Positions 48,044 to 55,898 of a stretch of DNA of 64,000 nt are shown in pieces; position 1 is the first letter of the stretch; every line of letters begins with the position of its first letter. A program made the position numbers and the translations under genes. The DNA lies in the NCBI GenBank assembly GCA_027943245.1, contig JANDJZ010001790.1, positions 114,305-178,304 of the forward strand. Reading direction: 5' to 3'. The notes under the pieces were generated by a model. The model had not been told where the DNA came from, did no database searches, and saw only the letters and a program-made list of their open reading frames with translations. This DNA is from Acanthamoeba sp. SK_2022b (taxonomy: Eukaryota > Discosea > Longamoebia > Acanthamoebidae).

Positions 48044-49506
48044 CCGGCGCTTTTCTCCGTTATCACCTCCTCAATCGCCCGGCACAGCCGGGCGATACCT
48101 TCTTCAATCTGCGGCGGCGAGTTGGCGGCGAAGTTCAGCCGCAGGCCGTGCGCGCCCAGCTGTTCCTGCGCATAAAAGCATTCGCCGCGTGCGAAGGTTA
48201 CGCCGTGCCGCCAGGCGACCGGCATCAGTTCGGTGGTGGTCACCGTCGCCGGCAGCGTCAGCCAGATAAATAAGCCCCCCTGCGGCGTTTCGAAGCGGCA
48301 CCCCGGCGGCAGCCGCCGTTGCAAGGCATCAATCATCACCTCCAGATGGCGGCGGTAGACGCGCCCGGCGCGCCGCAGCTGCTTGTCGTAACGGCCGACG
48401 GTGACGAACGCGTCCAGCGCCCGCTGGATCAGGCTGGAACTGGTGAAGCTGTCGACGTGTTTCAGCCTGGCGAAACGCTGATAGTGTTCGCTGTCCGCCA
48501 CCAGATAGCCGATGCGCATGCTGGGCAGCAGCATTTTGGAGAAGGTGCTGACGTAGATCACCGCGCCCTGCTGCGCCAGCGCGCGCAGCGACGGCAGCTG
48601 TTTGCCCTGGTAACGCAGATCGCCGACGAAGTCGTCTTCCAGGATCACCACGCCGGCCTGTTGGGCGACAGTCAGCAGGCGTCGCCGCCGCGCCTCGCTC
48701 AGGCAGCGGCCGGTCGGGTTGTGGAAATTGGGGATGGTGTAGATCAGTTTGGGGCGGTGGCGTTCCAACAACTCCGGCAGCAAATCCACCCGCATGCCGT
48801 GGCGGTCGCCCGGTACGGTGACGATATTGATTCGGTGCTGGCGCAGCAGGCCCAGCGCTTCGGCGTAGGTCGGTTCTTCGACGATCACCGTATCGCCCGG
48901 CGCCAGCAGGCTTTGCACCACCAGACTGATGGCGTGCTGCGAGCCGTTGGTGATCAGCACCTGTTCCGCCTGCGTGGGGATGCCCTGCGCGCTGAGAATG
49001 CGGCTCAGCGTATCGCGCAGCGGGTAGTAGCCGCAGTATTCCCCGTAGCTGAAGGCCTCTTCCGCATGGCGGCTGAGCACCGACAGCAGCACTTTGCGAA
49101 ACGCCTCCAGCGGAAACACCTGAGGGCTGCCGACGCCGGCGGCGAAGTTGATCAGCCCCTCCGGCAGCGGGGCGTCGGCGTAGCCGTCCAGCCGCGAGGT
49201 GAGGGTGGTGAAGCTCTCCAGCGGGAATGGAGCATCGCTGCTCGGCCGGGCCGGGCGCGTCTGCGCTTGCGGGTGCGCGACATAGGCGCCGCTGCCGCGC
49301 CGCTGATGCAAAAAGCCTTTGGCCGCCAGTTCGGCGTAGGCGTTATCCACCGTTAAACGGCTGACCGCCAGTTCGGCCGCCAGGGTGCGCGTCGAGGGCA
49401 GTTTGTCGCCATCGACGAACACGCCGGTGAGGATGGCGCGCCGCAGCGCTTCTTCGATCTGTAAATAGAGCGGAACGTCCTGCTCGCGATCCAACGGGAT
49501 ATGCAT
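48040..49506 (-). CDS. MocR-type regulator (GntR plus aminotransferase fold)
   Basis: Regulator of 488 residues. GntR winged helix at about 5-75 (LPLYLQIEEALRRAIL, STRTLAAELAVSRLTVDNAYAEL) and aminotransferase-like domain after about 115, with ILEDDFVGDLRYQG and VSTFSKMLLPSMRIGYLV containing the PLP lysine. ATG 49506 begins MHIPLDRE. It is divergent from an EamA exporter. Direct repeats in the shared promoter resemble the head-to-tail sites that MocR proteins bind. The inducing amine or amino acid is not known. Confidence 0.86.
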   Translation of the reverse strand: MHIPLDREQDVPLYLQIEEALRRAILTGVFVDGDKLPSTRTLAAELAVSRLTVDNAYAELAAKGFLHQRRGSGAYVAHPQAQTRPARPSSDAPFPLESFTTLTSRLDGYADAPLPEGLINFAAGVGSPQVFPLEAFRKVLLSVLSRHAEEAFSYGEYCGYYPLRDTLSRILSAQGIPTQAEQVLITNGSQHAISLVVQSLLAPGDTVIVEEPTYAEALGLLRQHRINIVTVPGDRHGMRVDLLPELLERHRPKLIYTIPNFHNPTGRCLSEARRRRLLTVAQQAGVVILEDDFVGDLRYQGKQLPSLRALAQQGAVIYVSTFSKMLLPSMRIGYLVADSEHYQRFARLKHVDSFTSSSLIQRALDAFVTVGRYDKQLRRAGRVYRRHLEVMIDALQRRLPPGCRFETPQGGLFIWLTLPATVTTTELMPVAWRHGVTFARGECFYAQEQLGAHGLRLNFAANSPPQIEEGIARLCRAIEEVITEKSAG

Positions 49507-49574
49507 GCGAAATTGGCCCGGTTATGGAGAGTGATTTTTACTATACCCCATGTCAACAGGGCTTCAAGCGCAGA

Positions 49575-49626
49575 AAAGTGGCCTGCATGACAACGCCGTA
49601 AAGTGGCTATAGTGATAAAAAATGGC
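49575..49626. promoter_or_regulatory. Direct repeats between the MocR regulator and the EamA gene
   Basis: AAAGTGGC occurs at 49575-49582 and 49600-49607, 25 bases apart, and a degenerate third copy AAAATGGCC lies near 49617-49625. Candidate MocR operator and promoter of the exporter. Confidence 0.45.
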
Positions 49627-49678
49627 CGCGTTACACTGTCCGCCTGAGCATTTACGTCGCCATTTCTCCGAGGATCTC

Positions 49679-50674
49679 ATGTCATTACCGTCAGGCGTTT
49701 CCGCCCGGCCGGCGCTGCCCGGCGCGCGCCTCTTTCAGGGCAGCCACCAGGGGTACGTCATCGCCATTATCAGCGCCATGCTGCTGGCCTTTACCGCCAT
49801 CATCATTCGCGCGCTGACCGAGTACTATCACCTGCCGACCTTCGTGCTGGCGTTCTGGCGCGCGGCGCTGGTGGCGCTGGTGCTGTTGCCGCTGTTGTTG
49901 CTGGTGAAACCGCAGTGGGCGCGCCTGCGCCGTGAACAGGTGGTGTTCTACGCGCTTTACGGGCTGCTGCTGGCGCTGTTCAACAGCCTGTGGACGCTGT
50001 CGGTGGCGCTGAACGGCGCGTCGGTGGCGACCATTCTGACCTACTGCTCGGTGGGCTTTACCGTGTTCCTCGGCTGGGTGATGTACAGCGAACGCCTGAC
50101 GCTGCGCCAATTGCTGGTGATCGCCATCAGTCTGGGCGGTTGCTTCCTGGTCAGCAACGGCGACAGCATGGGGAACAGCCACTTCGATCTGTTGGGGCTG
50201 CTGGTCGGGATGCTGTCGGGTATCGGTTATACCCTGTATACCCTCGGCGGGCGGGTGGCCAGCGAACGCGGCTATCCGGTGTGGAACACCATCCTGTACG
50301 TGTTCGGTTTTTCGGCGCTGTACCAGCTGGTGTTCAACGCGGCGCTGACGGCGTTCCCGCTGGCGGCGTTCCACGGCATGGCCGGCTCTCTGTGGTTCCT
50401 GTCGCACGGCGCACAGGGCATCCAGTGGAGCGGCTGGCTGTTGCTGCTGGCGCTGGCCGCCGGGCCGACGCTGCTGGGCTTCGGGCTGTACAATATCAGC
50501 CTGAAAACGCTGCCGCTGGCGGTGGCCAACCTGATCCTGTCGCTGGAACTGGTGTTCACCGCGGTGATCGCCTATTTCCTGCTGGGGGAGAGCATGAATC
50601 AGCTGCAGCTGCTGGGCAGCGCGCTGGTGATGGGCGGGGTGCTGCTGTTGAAAAGCAAGACCGCCGAGGCGTGA
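49679..50674 (+). CDS. EamA/DMT-family exporter
   Basis: Inner-membrane protein of 331 residues with ten hydrophobic helices in two EamA repeats (IISAMLLAFTAIIIRALTEYYHLPTF; LILSLELVFTAVIAYFLLGES as markers). ATG 49679 is chosen since GAGG precedes it; the earlier in-frame ATG at 49622 has no site. The divergent MocR regulator suggests that it exports an amino acid or amine, an inference from comparable pairs. The first 30 residues are cytoplasmic and Ala/Pro-rich. Confidence 0.85.
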   Translation: MSLPSGVSARPALPGARLFQGSHQGYVIAIISAMLLAFTAIIIRALTEYYHLPTFVLAFWRAALVALVLLPLLLLVKPQWARLRREQVVFYALYGLLLALFNSLWTLSVALNGASVATILTYCSVGFTVFLGWVMYSERLTLRQLLVIAISLGGCFLVSNGDSMGNSHFDLLGLLVGMLSGIGYTLYTLGGRVASERGYPVWNTILYVFGFSALYQLVFNAALTAFPLAAFHGMAGSLWFLSHGAQGIQWSGWLLLLALAAGPTLLGFGLYNISLKTLPLAVANLILSLELVFTAVIAYFLLGESMNQLQLLGSALVMGGVLLLKSKTAEA

Positions 50675-50710
50675 TCGGCTACCATTACGCCTCGCAAGAG
50701 AGGCCGTAAG

Positions 50711-50749
50711 ATGAATAACCCGAGATTGAAACGAGCGCTTATCGCTTGA
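50711..50749 (+). CDS. Candidate 12-residue leader peptide
   Basis: ATG 50711 to TGA 50749 encodes MNNPRLKRALIA and is preceded by GAGAGG at seven bases. A strong hairpin starts two bases after its stop and the acetyltransferase gene starts 80 bases downstream. The layout resembles translated leaders that control antibiotic-inactivating genes through ribosome stalling. Confidence 0.45.
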   Translation: MNNPRLKRALIA

Positions 50750-50750
50750 A

Positions 50751-50806
50751 TGGCCGTGTTGAGTGAACGACAACACGGCCACAGACACTCCGTTCCGTGG
50801 CTTTTA
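50751..50806 (+). promoter_or_regulatory. Alternative hairpins upstream of the acetyltransferase gene
   Basis: Hairpin 1 pairs TGGCCGTGTTG (50751-50761) with CAACACGGCCA (50771-50781). A competing weaker hairpin pairs GCCAC (50778-50782) with GTGGC (50797-50801) and is followed by TTTTATT, like a weak terminator. The two share bases and cannot form together. Confidence 0.5.
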
Positions 50807-50829
50807 TTCCCGTAACAAGAGAATACGCC

Positions 50830-51459
50830 ATGTCCGAAAAACACTGGTCCAACACCGAGCTGCTGCATCAGACGGTGACCAACCCGAATATTATCGTCAA
50901 AGGCACCCACAGCTACTACAGCGACTGCTGGGATAACGGCTTCGAGCGCTCGGTGGTGCGCTATCTGCACGGCGACGCGGTCAGCCGGCAATGGCAGCCG
51001 CTGGGCAAAATAGACCGCCTGCTGATCGGCGATTACGTGTGCATCGCGGCCGAAGCGGTGATCCTGATGGGCGGCAACCATACCCATCGCATCGACTGGC
51101 TGAGCCTGTATCCGTTTATGGCAACCATCAAACAGGCGTACCGCCCCAAAGGCGATACCCGGCTGGGCGACGGTTGCTGGATCGGCATGCGGGCGATGCT
51201 GATGCCGGGAGTCTCGATAGGCGAAGGGGCGATCGTCGCCGCCGGCAGCGTGGTGGTCGGCGATGTTGAGCCTTATGCCATCGTCGGCGGTAACCCCGCG
51301 CGGTTTATCCGTTGGCGGTTCGCGCCGGAGGTCATCGCGCGGTTGCTTGCCTTGCGCCTCTATGACTTGTCCGAGGCGGACTTTGCGGTGATTCAGCCCC
51401 TGCTCGCCGATGACGATATCGAGGCGCTGGAAAGGGGAATTGCGGCCCTACGCCGTTAA
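50830..51459 (+). CDS. Xenobiotic acetyltransferase, CatB/Vat type
   Basis: Trimeric left-handed beta-helix acetyltransferase of 209 residues. Hexapeptide repeats run through the middle (LLIGDYVCIAAEAVILMG, RLGDGCWIGMRAMLMPGVSIGEGAIVAAGSVV as landmarks). The catalytic His is in GGNHTHR (His84) and DWLSLYPF is the family motif of chloramphenicol and streptogramin acetyltransferases. ATG 50830 follows AAGAGA. It may confer intrinsic chloramphenicol-type tolerance; the actual substrate is unproven. The leader region suggests induction by attenuation. Confidence 0.88.
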   Translation: MSEKHWSNTELLHQTVTNPNIIVKGTHSYYSDCWDNGFERSVVRYLHGDAVSRQWQPLGKIDRLLIGDYVCIAAEAVILMGGNHTHRIDWLSLYPFMATIKQAYRPKGDTRLGDGCWIGMRAMLMPGVSIGEGAIVAAGSVVVGDVEPYAIVGGNPARFIRWRFAPEVIARLLALRLYDLSEADFAVIQPLLADDDIEALERGIAALRR

Positions 51460-51463
51460 ACAC

Positions 51464-51489
51464 AACGGGCGGGGGATCCCCGCCCGTTT
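51464..51489. terminator. Bidirectional terminator between the acetyltransferase and tctA
   Basis: Perfect arms AACGGGCGGGG (51464-51474) and CCCCGCCCGTT (51478-51488), T-rich on the plus side and preceded by TTTAACGG on the other. It lies between convergent genes. Confidence 0.85.
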
Positions 51490-51493
51490 CGCG

Positions 51494-53014
51494 TTACTCG
51501 GCTTTGGCCTCGGCCGCCGGTTGGCGGCGTTTGCGCATCAGGCGCAGCAGCGGCGGCAGCGCCAGTACCGCAACCGCCAGCACCAGCAGCGTTTGCGCGA
51601 TGCTGCTGCTCCACAGAATGCCGAACTCGCCGTTGCTGATCGACAGCGCGCGACGCAGATTCTGCTCCAGCATCTCACCCAGTACGAAGCCCAGAATCAG
51701 CGGCGACATCGGGAAGTGCATTTTGCGCAGGATGTAGCCGAACACGCCCAACCCGACCATCAGCAGCAGGTCGAAAGTGGTGCTGTGCACCGCATAAACC
51801 CCCACCGCCGACACCGCGGCGATCGCCGGCACCAGGAACCACAGCGGGATGGTCAGCATGCGGGTGAACAGGCCGACCAGCGGCAGGTTCATGATCAGCA
51901 AAATGACGTTGGCGATCAGCAGCGCGGCGATCAGTCCCCAGACGATGTCCGGCTGTTCGGTGAACATTGCCGGGCCGGGGGTGATATTGTACAGCGTCAG
52001 CGCACCCATCATCACCGCCGTGGTGCCGGAACCCGGCACCCCCAGCGTCAGCATCGGAATGAACGAACCGCAGGCCGAGGCGTTGTTGGCCGCTTCCGGC
52101 GCCGCTACGCCGCGGATGTCGCCCTTGCCGAAGGTGTCGCTGTTGCCGCTGATTTTCTTCTCGGTCATGTAGGTCAGCGCACTGGCGATAGTGGCGCCGG
52201 CGCCTGGCAGAATGCCGACGAAGAAGCCGATCACCGACGAGCGCAGGGTTGGGCCTGCGCACTGCGCCGCCTCTTTGCGGTTGAACAGCAACCGGCCGGT
52301 TTTACGCACCAGCTTTTGCCCGGCGCTGGTGCTTTCCAGCATCAGCAGGATTTCGCTGACCGAGAACAGGCCGATCACCACCACGATAAACTGCACGCCG
52401 TCGGAGAGGTGCACGCTGTCAAAGGTAAAGCGGTAAACGCCGGTGTTGGCGTCGACGCCCACCGTCGCCAGCCCCAGGCCGATCAGCGCCGCCAGCAGCG
52501 ATTTCAGCGGGTTTTGGCTCATCATGCTGCCGAGGCAGGCGATGGCGAACACCATCAGAGCGAAATACTCCGCCGGGCCGAAGGCCAGTGACCAGCGGGC
52601 CAGCAGCGGCGCGAACAGGATGATGCCGCCGATGGCGATCATCGATCCAACGAACGAACTGACCGCCGAGATGGACAACGCCACGCCGGCGCGCCCCTGC
52701 TGCGCCATCGGGTAGCCGTCCAGCGCGGTCATGATCGCCGCCGCGTCGCCCGGTACGTTAAGCAGTATCGACGAGATGCGCCCGCCGTACTCGCAGCCGA
52801 TATACACCGTCGCCAGCAGGATCAGCGCCGATTCGGCCGGCAACTTGAGGGCAAACGCCAGCGGCAGCAGGATCGCCACGCCGTTGATCGGCCCGAGGCC
52901 CGGCAGCAGGCCGACGATGGTGCCGACGAAGCAGCCGATCAGGGCGATAATCAGGTTCTGCGGCACCAGCGCCACTTCGAACCCTTGGGTCAAATACATC
53001 CAGGTATCCATCAT
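51494..53014 (-). CDS. tctA: Tripartite tricarboxylate transporter large membrane subunit TctA
   Basis: Inner-membrane subunit of 506 residues with about twelve helices, performing the transport step of the TctABC system. Duplicated signatures are present: GLLPGLGPINGVAILLPLAF near residue 37 and GILPGAGATIASALTYMTEKK near 260, plus YGGRISSILLNVPGDAAA. It is the last gene of tctCBA, eight bases after tctB, and is ended by a terminator. Confidence 0.94.
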   Translation of the reverse strand: MMDTWMYLTQGFEVALVPQNLIIALIGCFVGTIVGLLPGLGPINGVAILLPLAFALKLPAESALILLATVYIGCEYGGRISSILLNVPGDAAAIMTALDGYPMAQQGRAGVALSISAVSSFVGSMIAIGGIILFAPLLARWSLAFGPAEYFALMVFAIACLGSMMSQNPLKSLLAALIGLGLATVGVDANTGVYRFTFDSVHLSDGVQFIVVVIGLFSVSEILLMLESTSAGQKLVRKTGRLLFNRKEAAQCAGPTLRSSVIGFFVGILPGAGATIASALTYMTEKKISGNSDTFGKGDIRGVAAPEAANNASACGSFIPMLTLGVPGSGTTAVMMGALTLYNITPGPAMFTEQPDIVWGLIAALLIANVILLIMNLPLVGLFTRMLTIPLWFLVPAIAAVSAVGVYAVHSTTFDLLLMVGLGVFGYILRKMHFPMSPLILGFVLGEMLEQNLRRALSISNGEFGILWSSSIAQTLLVLAVAVLALPPLLRLMRKRRQPAAEAKAE

Positions 53015-53022
53015 CGCTCCCG

Positions 53023-53454
53023 TTAGCTCAGCCAGGCGCCGAGCGGCAGTGTGACATCGAGAAGTTGGTCAAAGGCGTAATACAGCGCTGCACCCATGAC
53101 GACGCCGGAGATAGCCGCCGCCGGCAGGCTGGCTTGAAACAGCAGGCCGATGCTGAACGTCAGCAGCGCGGTCGCCAGCGGGAAGCCCAGCCATTCAAAA
53201 CCCCAGGCATACAGCACCAGGGTGATCACCAGCACCAGCAGCCGCTGCAGCACCTTGTTGTGCGGCCACTCCACCGCCTGCGGGCGGTGCAGCAACAGCA
53301 GGGCCGCGCACAGCGCCATCAGGCTGAGGATCGCCAGCGGGAACGGGCGCGGCCCCAGCGGTTCATAGCTGTATTCGCTTTGGATGCCCCAGCCGATGAA
53401 CAGCCCGCCGATACACAGCAGCAGCCAGAAGCCGGCAAAAATACGATCGCTCAT
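53023..53454 (-). CDS. tctB: Tripartite tricarboxylate transporter small membrane subunit TctB
   Basis: Small membrane subunit of 143 residues with four helices (about 7-25, 38-55, 78-95, 100-135), as typical for TctB. Sequence conservation in this family is low, so the call rests on topology and on position between tctC and tctA. ATG 53454 has the weak site AGGGG. Gaps of 8 and 15 bases show operon structure. Confidence 0.9.
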   Translation of the reverse strand: MSDRIFAGFWLLLCIGGLFIGWGIQSEYSYEPLGPRPFPLAILSLMALCAALLLLHRPQAVEWPHNKVLQRLLVLVITLVLYAWGFEWLGFPLATALLTFSIGLLFQASLPAAAISGVVMGAALYYAFDQLLDVTLPLGAWLS

Positions 53455-53469
53455 GGTTTTCCCCTGCGG

Positions 53470-54450
53470 TTATTTGGCCAGGCCGAACACTTTTGCCTGC
53501 TCACGGTATTGGGCAACCTGATTCTTCACGTAGGCGTCCAGCTCTTTGCCGGTCATGTTGAATTCGAACAGGCCGCGCAGATCGCGCTGTTGCTTGAATT
53601 CGTCGGTCGCCATCATTTTCTGGAAGGTGTCGATCCACCACTGATACTCTTCATCGCTGACTTTCGGCCCGACGTAGAAGCCGCGAATAATCGGCCACAC
53701 CAGGCTGTATCCCTGCTCTTTGGCGGTGGGAATGTCGGCCAGCTGGCCCGGCAGACGTTGCTCGGCATACACCGCCAGCACGCGGATCTTGTCGCCCTGC
53801 AGATAAGGCACCATCTCGCTCAGGTCACCGGAGACCGCCTGGATATGGTTGCCGAGCAGCGCGGTTACCGGCTCGCCGCCGCCTTCGAATGCCACATAGC
53901 GCATCTTGCGCGGATCCACGCCGACTTCGCGCGCCAGCAGCGCGGTTTTCATCCAGTCCTGGCTGCCGATGGAGGCGCCGGCGCCGAACACCACGCTGTT
54001 GGGATCTTTTTGGAAGGCGTCCATCAGGTCTTTCAGGGTTTTGTAAGGCGAGTCGGCGCGCACCGCGATCATGCCGTAGTCGGTACCGACCGCCGCCAGC
54101 CATTTCACGTCGTCCACGTTGTAGCGGCCGAACTTGCCCTGGGCCAGGTTGAGCAGCGAGCCGCCGGAGAAGGACACCACGGTGCCGAACTCCGCCGGGC
54201 GCTGCGCGACGATGGCGTTATAGGCCACTGCGCCGACGCCGCCGGGCATATAGGTGACGCGCATCGGCTTATCGATGGCCTTGGTGTCCTGCAGCGACAC
54301 CTGGATCAGCTTGCAGGTCAGATCGAAGCCGCCGCCGGGCTTAGCCGGCGCGATGCATTCGGTGCGTTTGGGCGCTTCCACGGCAAAGGCCTGATTGGCC
54401 GCCAGCAGCAGGGCGGCGGCGGTAAAGGTACGGGTCATTATTTTTTTCAT
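53470..54450 (-). CDS. tctC: Periplasmic tricarboxylate-binding protein TctC
   Basis: Solute-binding protein of 326 residues, the Bug/TctC family, delivering citrate or a similar tricarboxylate. The signal peptide ends at AFAVEA (about residue 23); ECIAPAKPGGGFDLTCKLI and TYMPGGVGAVAYNAI are family motifs. ATG 54450 is chosen because an N-terminal signal begins there; the longer frame has no signal features. It is the first gene of tctCBA, oriented away from tctDE. Confidence 0.93.
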   Translation of the reverse strand: MKKIMTRTFTAAALLLAANQAFAVEAPKRTECIAPAKPGGGFDLTCKLIQVSLQDTKAIDKPMRVTYMPGGVGAVAYNAIVAQRPAEFGTVVSFSGGSLLNLAQGKFGRYNVDDVKWLAAVGTDYGMIAVRADSPYKTLKDLMDAFQKDPNSVVFGAGASIGSQDWMKTALLAREVGVDPRKMRYVAFEGGGEPVTALLGNHIQAVSGDLSEMVPYLQGDKIRVLAVYAEQRLPGQLADIPTAKEQGYSLVWPIIRGFYVGPKVSDEEYQWWIDTFQKMMATDEFKQQRDLRGLFEFNMTGKELDAYVKNQVAQYREQAKVFGLAK

Positions 54451-54726
54451 TGTGACTTGCCCTCGGTATTGTTCTGGTTGTGAAATCCCGCCGGGTGCGG
54501 TTGCAGGATTGTTAAAACAACAACCTTTCATTTACCTTTCAGCGGCCGGAAAAGTTTCCAGTCTGTGATTGGGGTCGCTTGTCGCGAGCGGAGAGCGGGT
54601 GCGCTACCATAGAAAGGAAGAGAAGAACAGGGGGCAAAACCGGCCAAAATCCTGCGTAATATCAGGTTTGCGGTTCTGCTTTTGCGATAGAATCATGAGC
54701 AATGAAATGAATAGAGACGCAGTAAT

Positions 54727-55056
54727 ATGTTTTCGTTAGGGAAATTGTTTGGTGGCAGGGACAGCGCCAAAGTGTGCGCGATTAAACGGCTGCCGGAGGT
54801 CTATGCAGAGATGACCGGTGAAACCGGGCAGTGTCGTTTAAAACGGCTGCGTGCCGATATTGGCGTATTTGAGCTGCATTTCGTCAATGCCGACGGTGAA
54901 AAGTATGCCTGCCAGATGACCGCCTGCGTGACCGGCATCGATCTGGTGTTTGCCGCCAACAATCGCTCCGTGCTGGTTTCTTCACCGTTTACCGCCGACA
55001 AGCTGCGCCCGGTGCTGGACATTGCCGTTGCCGACAGCCCAATTCCGCTGATCTGA
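54727..55056 (+). CDS. Hypothetical protein between tctC and tctD
   Basis: Soluble protein of 109 residues, not recognised. It begins MFSLGKLFGGRDSAKV and has alternating beta-type segments (GVFELHFVNADGEKYACQMT) and no membrane helix. ATG 54727 has only a weak ribosome binding site (GAGACG). It reads in the same direction as tctDE, from which it is separated by 167 bases, and away from tctCBA. Codon use is like the backbone, so it is probably a real gene of unknown function. Confidence 0.6.
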   Translation: MFSLGKLFGGRDSAKVCAIKRLPEVYAEMTGETGQCRLKRLRADIGVFELHFVNADGEKYACQMTACVTGIDLVFAANNRSVLVSSPFTADKLRPVLDIAVADSPIPLI

Positions 55057-55223
55057 TACCGGCCTGCGATCGCGCTCCATACGCATAATTGTGTGCCAGC
55101 TCCCAAAACTGGCGGCGCGGCGCTCTTTTATCCCCTTATTTTCCATGCCATTCTCTGTTATCGACCTGTTAACAAGCACGCTATCGGCGTCAGGTTGTTC
55201 AGGTAAATCAATGGAATGGAAAC

Positions 55224-55898
55224 ATGCGACTGTTATTGGTTGAAGATCACCCCGAGCTGTCTCACTGGTTGCAAAAGGCGCTGACCGGCGCCGGCTTTGC
55301 CGTCGACGTCGCCCCGGACGGCGTGGCGGCCGATCATCTGTTGCTCAACGAACGCTATGCGCTGGCGGTGTTGGATGTGGCGCTGCCGCGTTTGAACGGC
55401 CTGGATTTGCTGGCGCGCCTGCGCAAGCGCGGGCAGGATCTGCCGGTGTTGCTGCTGACGGCGCGCACCGACGTGGCCGATCGGGTGAAGGGCCTGAATC
55501 TTGGGGCGGACGATTACCTCACCAAGCCGTTCGAACTGGACGAGCTGGAAGCGCGCATTCGGGCGCTGCTGCGCCGCAGCGTCGGCGCCGCGCAGCCGGC
55601 GTTACAGTACGGCGCGTTGACCTATCACGACGAAGGCTATTTCCTGCTGGAAGGCAAGCCGCTGGCGCTGACGCCGCGCGAACTGGCGGTGTTGACCGCG
55701 TTGATGCACCGCCGCGGCCGCCCGGTGGCCAAGCAGCAGCTGTTTGAGCAGGTGTTTACGCTGTCCGACGAGGCCAATCCGGAGAGCATCGAGCTTTACG
55801 TACACCGTTTGCGGAAAAAGCTGCAGGGCAGCGACGTGGCAATCATCACGCTGCGCGGTCTGGGTTACAGCCTGGAGCGGTGTAATGCGGTGGTTTAA
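55224..55898 (+). CDS. tctD: Response regulator TctD
   Basis: OmpR-family response regulator of 224 residues that activates the tricarboxylate transporter genes. The receiver domain has Asp51 in LAVLDVALP, acidic pocket Glu7-Asp8 and Lys in LTKPFELDEL. The winged-helix domain (about 125-220) includes LTPRELAVLTAL and HRLRKKLQ. ATG 55224 follows GGAA. It overlaps tctE by 14 bases and lies divergent to tctCBA with one small gene in between. Confidence 0.94.
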   Translation: MRLLLVEDHPELSHWLQKALTGAGFAVDVAPDGVAADHLLLNERYALAVLDVALPRLNGLDLLARLRKRGQDLPVLLLTARTDVADRVKGLNLGADDYLTKPFELDELEARIRALLRRSVGAAQPALQYGALTYHDEGYFLLEGKPLALTPRELAVLTALMHRRGRPVAKQQLFEQVFTLSDEANPESIELYVHRLRKKLQGSDVAIITLRGLGYSLERCNAVV

